12,783 bases of DNA. Source: CAZFAP01 sp964516325 (lineage in GTDB: Bacteria; Auribacterota; JABMQX01). Shown piece after piece: positions 1-8,081 of the stretch. The DNA lies in contig CAZFAP010000144.1 of NCBI GenBank assembly GCA_964516325.1, positions 1-12,783 on the forward strand, given 5' to 3'. The stretch's first letter is position 1; each line of letters starts with the position of its first letter. The notes beneath the pieces are model-generated. The model ran no database searches. It was not told the DNA's origin and saw only the letters and a list, made by a program, of their open reading frames with translations. A program made the position numbers and the translations under genes.

Positions 1-21
1 GAAACACCGCTTTCGCTCTTT

Positions 22-116
22 TTGGACAGGATAACAGGATAAACAGGATGATTCCAACTAACTCATGACTACGGGATTGCGAGCCGCAATCCTGTACATC
101 CTGTAATCCTGTCAAA
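22..116. repeat. Imperfect inverted repeat built of ACAGGAT units
   Basis: Two 28-base arms (22-49 and 89-116) are inverted copies of each other with about four mismatches. Each arm is a run of CAGGAT / ATCCTG units. Between them lies a second, perfect hairpin: GGATTGC at 74-80 pairs with GCAATCC at 86-92 around a 5-base loop, and the end of its right stem shares bases 89-92 with the outer right arm. The two folds therefore compete. I recall similar ACAGGAT-type intergenic repeats in many environmental bacterial genomes, but family membership cannot be checked here. No coding potential is seen. Confidence 0.75.
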
Positions 117-165
117 ACTCCTGGAGCAGCGGAGGAGCATGTCGTACTGCTGCTGGCTGAACCTC

Positions 166-190
166 CGCAGAGTTCGCAGAGCACTCAGAG
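166..190. repeat. Short 9-bp-period CAGAG repeat
   Basis: Three units share the core CGCAGAG or CTCAGAG at 166-172, 175-181 and 184-190, spaced exactly 9 bp apart. The stretch lies just before the folP-derived piece. It resembles the CTCTGCG-type intergenic repeats of many environmental genomes (from memory). It is short, and no function can be assigned. Confidence 0.5.
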
Positions 191-193
191 GCG

Positions 194-302
194 AGCCAGG
201 GTTGTCCTGCATGGTTCGGGGAGTCCCCTTCATGTGCATGACCACGACGGCGGCTTTCCGCTCCGCCACGACCGCGACCATCTCCTCGTTCCTGAGTCCC
301 GA
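194..302 (-). pseudogene. Partial copy of an internal folP segment
   Basis: Positions 199-302 match 761-864, inside folP, at 102 of 104 bases. The match extends to 194 with one more mismatch. Read on the minus strand it encodes folP residues about 242-276, including the HMKGTPRT stretch of the dihydropteroate synthase barrel. Neither the catalytic start (NVTPDSF) nor the DPGIGFGK or GPSRKS motifs are present, so it cannot make an enzyme. Of the two differences in the 104-bp core, one is silent (Val260) and one changes Ser245 to Asn, so the copy is recent. It lies about 460 bp beyond the source segment, in the same orientation, flanked by unrelated repeat-like DNA. Confidence 0.9.
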
Positions 303-356
303 ATGGAGAGGCGACCCTCTCGGCCCCCATTCGTTCTCGGCGGTGAGTTCAGATAA

Positions 357-385
357 GGGGGACACTATTCCCGATAGTGTCCCCC
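357..385. repeat. Perfect 12-bp-stem hairpin at the folP 3' end (REP-like)
   Basis: GGGGGACACTAT (357-368) pairs perfectly with ATAGTGTCCCCC (374-385) around the loop TCCCG. The hairpin lies within the last codons of folP and encodes roughly RGDTIGNSVPL, a tail unlike dihydropteroate synthases. No T-run follows on the folP (minus) strand, so it is not a standard intrinsic terminator. It could still shield the mRNA 3' end. Perfect GGGGACA-type palindromes recall REP elements mobilised by RAYT transposases, but no such transposase is in the window. Confidence 0.8.
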
Positions 386-1543
386 CTCAGGACAGACAGG
401 AAGTGGTCGGCAATCGCGGTGACTTCTTTCATCTCCTTGACATCGTGCACGCGGACGACGTTCGCGCCGTTGGCTATGCACCAGGCGACCGCCGCTGCCG
501 TCCCGAAGAGCCGCTGAGCGGGACCCGCTTGGGTGACTTTGCCGATGAAGGATTTTCTCGACGGCCCCACGACAATGGGTCGTCCGAGGCAGCGCAGTTC
601 CCCAAGACGGTTGATGACCTCGTAATTGTCATCGGCGGTTTTTCCGAAGCCAATTCCGGGGTCCACCATGATTTTGTCCATCGCTACCCCATGCGAGGTC
701 GCAAAGGACACCCGTTCCTCCAGAAAATCGGTTATCTCGGTCATCAAATCGTCGTAGCGAGGGTTGTCCTGCATGGTTCGGGGAGTCCCCTTCATGTGCA
801 TGACGACGACGGCGGCTTTCCGCTCCGCCACGACCGCGACCATCTCCTCGCTCCTGAGTCCCGATATGTCGTTCACAATGGTTGCCCCGGCTGAAAGAGC
901 CTCTCTCGCCACACGAGGCTTGACGGTGTCTATGGAGAGGGGAATCGGAATCCTCCCGGAGACTTTCTCGAGGACCGGCATCACCCTCTCCAACTCCTGC
1001 TCTTCGCTCACCTCCTCCGCGCCGGGGCGGCTCGATTCCCCGCCCACGTCAAGGAGGTCGGCGCCCTCCTCCACCAACTGGAGACATCTGTCCGCGGCTC
1101 TCTGCGGCTCGAAAAATTCTCCCCCATCGGAAAACGAGTCCGGGGTGACGTTGACGATCCCCACGATCAGCGTCCGTTTGCCCAGCTCCAGCGCTCGGTC
1201 GCCAACCCGAAGGATTAAAGTGCCCGTGTCGCAAAGAGAGAACGCTTTCTCAATCTGCTCCGAGACCTCTCTGAGATTGAAGGGCTGCGGCTTGAGGTTT
1301 TCTATGAGGCGGCGGTAATGGGTTTCGGTGCCGAGAATGAGGGCGTCGGTGGTCGCCTTCTGCATGGTGAGGCTGCCGTAGGACACCGCCACATCCCCGC
1401 CGATGGAGAGCATCGTCTGTTTGAGAATGTGTGCGGCGGCAGCCGGAAGGTTTCTGACTTTGACAAATCGAACGACCCCCTTCGGGACTAACTTCTCCAC
1501 GCCCCGGGGGTCAACGCCGATCCTCGCGAGTTCCGCGGCGAGC

Positions 1544-3601
<2,058 letters not shown>

Positions 3602-3752
3602 TTCGCCACAACTACCTCGAGACTAATTCATTGTGCTGATAGAGAGACTTCTTTATGCGGGAGAAGCGCTTCCTTTCCGAGCCAACGCTGCGTGATTCGC
3701 CCAGAGCAACTTTCGCACCGCGATCTCCCCGCGTTCACAGTCCACACCATTA
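3602..3752. other. Gap between tilS and ftsH
   Basis: These 151 bases separate the tilS stop from the ftsH start. They contain a perfect palindrome GAAGCGCTTC at 3663-3672. On the minus strand I found no pair of boxes with good sigma-70 spacing. A heat-shock-like arrangement (CTCGGAAA ... CTCCCGCAT) can be imagined around 3655-3685, but it matches too poorly to call. No terminator or small gene is seen. ftsH may be transcribed with tilS. Confidence 0.5.
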
Positions 3753-5282
3753 TTATATTGATGCGCGCTGCTCAGGGCAATACAAGACTTTCACCGCTAC
3801 CCGCAGCACTTTCTTTGACGACTTCCTGACGGCGAATTCGGCAGCGGGCCTGTGCCCCATCACCCACATGATCCTTCCTCGACAACAGAATATCGGTATC
3901 CGCTCCCTCACCGTGGCGGGCACCTTCTCGTCAATTAACAACTCTTTTACCTTCCGGGTTCCCTTCATCCCCAGGGGGCGGAATGTGTCCCCCGGTCGGC
4001 GTGTCCTTACCAGGATGCCGCTGCGACCCATCGCCGATGCGTCGAAGAACTCCTCGAAACTCTGCGCTTCTCCAAGTTTGACCCTGCGCCAGACTTCTCC
4101 GAAATCTGTGCGGGCGCCGCCGGGCTTTCCCCGGGGCCGCAGGGAGCCGACTTTCTCCCTGGCATGCGAGACCGTCCGGCCGAAACGTCGGTCCGCCGCG
4201 GTAGCCGCCTCAAATCTCGCTGAGACTTCTATCCCAAGCTCCGGAATCAAAATATCGCACGGCGTCCGCAGCTTCTTCTCGAACGGACGAGCCGCCAGCC
4301 CACTCTCTGGCACGAACGTAATCCGGTCGTATTCCCGGCATGCGACTAACCCGCTTCCGAGTCCGAGGCTCTCCGTGCGCGTCCCGGCCGCCAATCTCCA
4401 CAGTTCTTCCAGCGTCCGCGGCTCGACGGCCACACCAAGTCGCTCCAGCAACACCCTCCGGAGGAACTCCCTCGCCAGGGCGGGAGCGTGTGCCGCGAGC
4501 CGACTCGTATCCACCGAGACTTCGCCTCGTCCCGCCCGAAGGGACTCCTTTTCCATCTCCGCCAGCGCGGCGGAAAGGCACTGTTCCGCTTCCTGCAAGT
4601 TGCGGGCCGTTTCCGCAAGGACTTTTGCGATTTGGGGGTTGTAATCCCTCGCCAGAATAGGGATGAGTTGCTGGCGGATTCTGTTGCGGGTAAGCGAAGT
4701 GTCGAGGTTGGAGAGGTCCTGCCGATAAGGAAGTTTCTCTTTCTCGAGGAACCAAAGAATCTCCCCCCGGGTCACGCCAAGGACAGGCCGGATCACGAGG
4801 GAATCTCCTTCTTTCCGTGAGATGGGCATCCCCGACAAGCCCTTAAGCCCGGAACCCCTTATCAGGTTCATCAGGAACGTCTCGGCATTGTCGTCCATAT
4901 TGTGTCCGAGGGCAATCTTGTTCGCGCCGCATTTCTTTGCAGCCTTTTTCAGGAAGCGGTATCGCACTTCCCTGGCAACTGCTTCGATAGAGCCCCCACG
5001 CTTTTTGTGGATTCTCTGGACATCACGTGCCTCGACGACCAGAGGCACACCACGCTTCTTCGCGAGACTTCTCACAAATCGCTCATCCTCGTCGCTGTCC
5101 GCTCCCCGAAGCTTATGGTTAAGATGTGCCGCGCAGATGGAGGAGGAAAGGCGCTCTTTGAGACGAAGCAATCCCTCAAGAAGCGCAACCGAATCCGGCC
5201 CGCCGGAGAGCGCCACTAACACCGTATCCCCGACGGCAATAAGCTCATTTTCTTTTATCGTCGCCAGCATCTTCTTGAGCAT
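3753..5282 (-). CDS. tilS: tRNA(Ile)-lysidine synthetase
   Basis: TilS adds lysine to C34 of the CAU-anticodon isoleucine tRNA, using ATP, so that it reads AUA. It is normally essential. The N-terminal PP-loop ATPase domain carries SGGPDS (26-31), LNHKLRG (54-60), EAVAREVRY (100-108), GHNMDDNAET (126-135) and RNRIRQQLIP (199-208). The C-terminal TilS domain includes GDTFRPLGMKGTRKVKELLID and the following conserved stretch near the end. At 509 residues it is at the long end of the family, with an intact frame. The ATG at 5282 is chosen because identity with the relic at 7869 begins there and a TTGACA box lies upstream at a conserved distance. The ATG at codon 5 (5270) is an alternative. No close Shine-Dalgarno is seen for either (AAGGA about 13 bases from 5282). 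It is first in the tilS-ftsH-folP set. Confidence 0.97.
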   Translation of the reverse strand: MLKKMLATIKENELIAVGDTVLVALSGGPDSVALLEGLLRLKERLSSSICAAHLNHKLRGADSDEDERFVRSLAKKRGVPLVVEARDVQRIHKKRGGSIEAVAREVRYRFLKKAAKKCGANKIALGHNMDDNAETFLMNLIRGSGLKGLSGMPISRKEGDSLVIRPVLGVTRGEILWFLEKEKLPYRQDLSNLDTSLTRNRIRQQLIPILARDYNPQIAKVLAETARNLQEAEQCLSAALAEMEKESLRAGRGEVSVDTSRLAAHAPALAREFLRRVLLERLGVAVEPRTLEELWRLAAGTRTESLGLGSGLVACREYDRITFVPESGLAARPFEKKLRTPCDILIPELGIEVSARFEAATAADRRFGRTVSHAREKVGSLRPRGKPGGARTDFGEVWRRVKLGEAQSFEEFFDASAMGRSGILVRTRRPGDTFRPLGMKGTRKVKELLIDEKVPATVRERIPIFCCRGRIMWVMGHRPAAEFAVRKSSKKVLRVAVKVLYCPEQRASI

Positions 5283-5288
5283 GTCCCA

Positions 5289-5316
5289 ACGATATTCCTT
5301 TCAGGGCCTTTGTCAA
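5289..5316 (-). promoter_or_regulatory. Predicted sigma-70 promoter of tilS, possibly leaderless
   Basis: On the minus strand a perfect TTGACA (5311-5316) stands 16 bases from TATCGT (5289-5294), a 4-of-6 match to the -10 box. Transcription would begin about at the tilS ATG (5282), implying a leaderless or nearly leaderless mRNA. This would fit the poor Shine-Dalgarno. The TTGACA is also present upstream of the diverged tilS relic (7899-7904) at nearly the same distance (30 versus 29 bases from the A of the ATG), which supports it as a conserved site. The -10 box is not well conserved in the relic. Confidence 0.5.
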
Positions 5317-5530
5317 GATGCGTATCTCCGGCTGAGGCCTCACCAAACCCCTTGGCTGAAGGACCTGGGGCCAAAACGGGGGGACGCCTTGGGGTCCGCG
5401 GAATCCGTGTGGACGAGGACCAAAGGGCGTCTGGCAGGGGCCGCGAGTCGGTTCTCTCCCGTCGCCGTAACATGGCGGCGCGCCGGAGACACCTTTAGGC
5501 GTGAGCCGTAGGGTTTGGCTCAAGCGGAAA
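5317..5530. other. Gap between the NHL gene and the tilS promoter
   Basis: No gene is supported here. Several short open frames exist on both strands but lack start signals or recognisable domains. A 10-bp palindrome CGGCGCGCCG lies at 5476-5485. CGCCG at 5463-5467 could pair with CGGCG at 5476-5480. Neither has a T-run, so no intrinsic terminator for the NHL gene is evident. Confidence 0.5.
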
Positions 5531-7519
5531 TCACGGCAACTCCTCAATCTTGTAGAAGCGGTGTCGTCCAGCGGCGGGCGGACCGAGCGGGTGCTCTCCA
5601 TCGTCGGTCCAGGAGTTGGGACCGAGGGATCCCAGAAATGGGGCGGTCAGGGATGTCCAGTTCAGAAGGTCACCTGACGCCCAGACCGCGTATTTCCCGT
5701 CTGGGACTCCGTACCATTCGAGGACGGGGCGCTCTACGGGCCCCCCAATCCCCCTCACCGCAAAGCCAAGGCGGAACTTCTGGATGCGATGGTTGTACGT
5801 ATCGGCCACATAGACGTTGCCCGAGGTGTCAACCGCCACACCAACAGGGTACCGGAACTCAGCCTCCCCTCCACCCTCTCGCCCCCATTTCGTAATGAAG
5901 GCCCCGTCCGAGCCGAATTTCTGGATGCGGCAGTTGTCCCTATCAGCGACGTAGACATTCTCTTCACTGTCTACCGCCACGCCCCAGGGATACCTGAACT
6001 CGCCCTCCCCACTCCCCTCCTGTCCCCATTTGGTGATGAAGACGCCGTCCGAGGTGAATTTCTGGATGGAGGGGGTGTAGTCCGCCACGTAGACGTTGCC
6101 CGAACCGTGCACCGCCACACCGGTCGGCCCGCTGAACCCACCCTCTCCAGCGCCCGGCTCACCCCATCTCGTGATGAAGACACCATCGGAGGTAAACTTC
6201 TGGATGCAGTTGTTGTAATTGTCGGCCACATAGACGTTCGCCTTGCTGTCCACCGCCACACCATAGGGGCCCCACAGCCCGCTCCATTCTCCGCCCCATT
6301 CTCTGGCGAAGGCGCCAAAGCTGAACTTCAGGACGCGGTCGTTGCCTGTATCCGCCACGTAGAAGTTGCCCGAGCTGTCCGCTGCCAGACCGGACGGATA
6401 CAGCAGGTAGCCACGCCAGCCGCCAAGCGGCCCCCATTTGTTGATGAACGCACCCCCAGAGCTGAACTCCTGGATTCGGTTGTTCCCCCACTCGGCCACG
6501 TAGACGTTGCCTTCACTGTCTACCGCGACTCCGGCGGGCGCATCGAACTCGCCATTCCCGGTCCCAAGCATCCCCCACTTGGTCATGAACACCCCATCCG
6601 AGGTGAACTTCTGGATCCGATCGCTGCCGGTGTCGGCGACATAGACGTTGCCCGAAGTGTCAACCGCCAAGCCGGAAGGGGACTCGAGCTTGCCTTCCCC
6701 TGCGCCGTCCCCTCCCCCCCATTTCGTGATGAACACGCCATCCGAGGTGAACTTCTGGATGCGGTCGTACCCGACGTCGGTCACGTAGACGTTCCCCCTA
6801 CCGTCCACCGCCACGCCATAGGGGGAGGCAAACTCCCCATCCCTCATGCCCAAGCGTCCCCATTTTGTGATGAAGGCGCCGTCCGGGGTGAACTTCTGAA
6901 TACGGTCATTACCCAGGTCCACCACATAGACGCGCCCTACGCTGTCCACCGCGACCGCCGCGGGGCGATCGAACTCGCCGTCCCCCCAGCCTTCACGCCC
7001 CCACTTTGTGATGAAAACGCCGTCCGACGTGAACTTCTGAATGCGGTCGTTCCCGTAGTCCGGCACGTACACGTTCCCGGAACCGTCCACCGCCACGCCA
7101 TAGGGCCACCAGAACTCGCCATCCCCGCCGCCATACCGCCCCCATTGGGTTATGAAACCGCCCTCAGAGCTAAACTTCTGGACGCGGTGATTATTGGTGT
7201 CCGCCACATAGACGTTCCCCGAATTGTCCACCGCGACGCCACGCGGGCTCGCGAACTCCCCATCCCCGGTGCCCTCGCGCCCCCACTTGCTGATGAACAC
7301 CCCTTCCGGCGTGAACTTCTGAATGCGGTGGTTGTCCGCGACATAGACATTGCCTAAGGTGTCGACCGCCACAGCCGACGGGTACGCGAAATCCCACCAT
7401 CTCGGGGGCACGGGCCATTGCTTCACAAAGACGTACGACTCCCCGCTGCCCGCCTGCGAAAGGCAGAAGCGGACCAGAAACGACGTGCATACAGCACCGA
7501 CTCTTAAGGCCGCTTTCAT
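5531..7519 (-). CDS. Secreted 12-repeat NHL beta-propeller protein
   Basis: The protein has 662 residues. The N-terminus looks like a signal peptide, with a hydrophobic stretch and a possible cleavage after SQA (residue 23), although arginines at 6 and 17 make it atypical. Residues ~37-586 are twelve NHL repeats of ~46 residues, each following the plan 'GVAVD..GNVYVADT.N.RIQKF..DG.FITKWG'. Twelve repeats would fold as two six-bladed propellers. Repeats 8-10 are less regular, and repeat 10 (NVYVADYTPSIQKF) is shortened. The last ~76 residues form a small domain (WYGVPDGKYAVWASGDLLNW ... RFYKIEELP) of the kind found at the end of secreted proteins in Verrucomicrobiota-like genomes. NHL propellers bind proteins, ligands or RNA, or form enzymes. 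No catalytic signature is seen, so the role is unknown and probably extracellular. A consensus Shine-Dalgarno supports the ATG at 7519. The gene separates the intact tilS from the tilS relic. Confidence 0.92.
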   Translation of the reverse strand: MKAALRVGAVCTSFLVRFCLSQAGSGESYVFVKQWPVPPRWWDFAYPSAVAVDTLGNVYVADNHRIQKFTPEGVFISKWGREGTGDGEFASPRGVAVDNSGNVYVADTNNHRVQKFSSEGGFITQWGRYGGGDGEFWWPYGVAVDGSGNVYVPDYGNDRIQKFTSDGVFITKWGREGWGDGEFDRPAAVAVDSVGRVYVVDLGNDRIQKFTPDGAFITKWGRLGMRDGEFASPYGVAVDGRGNVYVTDVGYDRIQKFTSDGVFITKWGGGDGAGEGKLESPSGLAVDTSGNVYVADTGSDRIQKFTSDGVFMTKWGMLGTGNGEFDAPAGVAVDSEGNVYVAEWGNNRIQEFSSGGAFINKWGPLGGWRGYLLYPSGLAADSSGNFYVADTGNDRVLKFSFGAFAREWGGEWSGLWGPYGVAVDSKANVYVADNYNNCIQKFTSDGVFITRWGEPGAGEGGFSGPTGVAVHGSGNVYVADYTPSIQKFTSDGVFITKWGQEGSGEGEFRYPWGVAVDSEENVYVADRDNCRIQKFGSDGAFITKWGREGGGEAEFRYPVGVAVDTSGNVYVADTYNHRIQKFRLGFAVRGIGGPVERPVLEWYGVPDGKYAVWASGDLLNWTSLTAPFLGSLGPNSWTDDGEHPLGPPAAGRHRFYKIEELP
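5762..7411 (-). repeat. Twelve tandem ~138-bp coding repeats (NHL units)
   Basis: The NHL units are also similar as DNA. The stretch encoding GNVYVAD and the stretch encoding RIQKFTSDGVFITKWG recur about every 135-144 bp with few changes. This suggests expansion by unequal crossing-over or repeated homogenisation. It also gives the opposite strand a long artefactual open frame (5789-7357). Such DNA is prone to length change and to collapse in short-read assembly. Confidence 0.9.
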
Positions 7520-7526
7520 CCCAGGC

Positions 7527-7533
7527 CCTCCTT
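7527..7533 (-). promoter_or_regulatory. Consensus Shine-Dalgarno of the NHL gene
   Basis: AAGGAGG lies 7 bases upstream of the ATG at 7519, the ideal sequence and spacing. It fixes the start and suggests efficient translation, in contrast to the weak sites before tilS and ftsH. Confidence 0.85.
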
Positions 7534-7576
7534 CGGTCTTGGATTTAGAGTTCCCCTTGGCTTTTCGTCTCCATGG

Positions 7577-7605
7577 AGGTTAGCACCATTGGGGCCACCT
7601 GTCAA
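7577..7605 (-). promoter_or_regulatory. Possible promoter of the NHL gene
   Basis: A perfect TTGACA (7600-7605, minus strand) is followed after 17 bases by TAACCT (7577-7582), only a 3-of-6 match to the -10 box. A palindrome CTCCATGGAG at 7569-7578 overlaps its downstream edge and could be a regulator site. The good -35, correct spacing and ~60-base leader are favourable. The poor -10 keeps confidence low. Confidence 0.35.
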
Positions 7606-7665
7606 CCATGAGCAGCAGTCTGAGGTGGTGCGCAAGACCCTCCATTGTGCCCCTTCAATTTCTCG

Positions 7666-7869
7666 TCAATCCGTCCACGGCTGGGTCACGACTATCGAGC
7701 GGTTCCAGTTCTTCCGTCGGCCATGTCTCGCCGCCAGGCGGCGCCTGAGCCGCAGCAAACCTTCCAAAAGCGCCACGGAGTCCGGTCCCCCCGATAACGC
7801 CACCAGAACCGTGTCCCCGGTGGCAATAAGCTCGTTTTGTTTTATCGTCGCCAGCATCTTCTTGAGCAT
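7666..7869 (-). pseudogene. Truncated second tilS (5' relic)
   Basis: From the ATG at 7869 the first ~45 codons are unmistakably TilS: MLKKMLATIK, then the PP-loop SGGPDS, then SVALLEGLLRL. Homology ends near 7735, after which the frame runs through unrelated residues to a stop at 7666. Everything after the PP-loop is missing, so no enzyme is made. Against the intact tilS (ATG 5282) I count 17 silent and 4 amino-acid-changing codon differences in 45. The ~35 bases upstream also align, including TTGACA at 7899-7904. This pattern means the two copies diverged as working genes before truncation, so the relic is not a recent local duplicate. It lies head-to-head with glnA, which was probably the original tilS position. 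The frame can be extended upstream to 7938, but homology supports 7869. Confidence 0.9.
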
Positions 7870-7938
7870 GCCCCAACAATGATTTCTTTCAGGAAAGTTG
7901 TCAAGCTGTGCCTCTTCTATGGTAAAAAGGAGCCGCAA

Positions 7939-8081
7939 AGGCCAGTCGCCGATGGCAAACCGCTGAGAATGTGAAGCGCGTGGCGGGCGTAGCGAACCGC
8001 CAGGCTGTGTGCGGCTTCCCGACCTTGCCGCGGCGTGCCGACATATCTAACGCGAACAACGGAAGTTATGGGGAGAACAAA
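7939..8081. other. glnA upstream region
   Basis: This 143-base stretch lies before glnA. GGGGAG at 8070-8075, six bases before the ATG at 8082, is a good Shine-Dalgarno and fixes the start. TGGCGG (7981-7986) can pair with CCGCCA (7997-8002), a modest hairpin that could affect the leader. No convincing promoter pair was found: TTGCCG at 8025-8030 and TATCTA at 8044-8049 are only 13 bases apart. No known glutamine riboswitch or regulator box is recognisable. Confidence 0.5.

Noticed and set aside
357..385. Intrinsic terminator for folP
   Set aside because: The stem is strong, but no T-run follows on the minus strand and the hairpin lies inside the reading frame.
139..894. 251-residue plus-strand frame spanning the folP fragment and the folP 3' end
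   Set aside because: It is antisense to folP and its copy, which have conserved motifs on the minus strand. The low-complexity translation and lack of a ribosome site argue against a gene.
5789..7357. 522-residue open frame on the plus strand
   Set aside because: It is the complement of the tandem NHL repeats. The periodic, GC-rich codons keep the antisense frame open. The minus-strand frame has domain signal, a Shine-Dalgarno and a signal peptide. The plus frame has none.
5762..7411. CRISPR-like or minisatellite array
   Set aside because: The ~138-bp period corresponds to 46-residue NHL units in one open frame. There are no short identical repeats with unique spacers.
7666..7938. A functional 90-residue TilS-like protein
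   Set aside because: It has only the PP-loop and lacks the other ATPase motifs and the tRNA-binding domains. Homology stops abruptly near 7735.
7971..8081. Extended glnA start at GTG 7971, adding 37 residues
   Set aside because: There is no Shine-Dalgarno, and the extra residues are unlike glutamine synthetases. ATG 8082 has GGGGAG at six bases and gives the standard family N-terminus.
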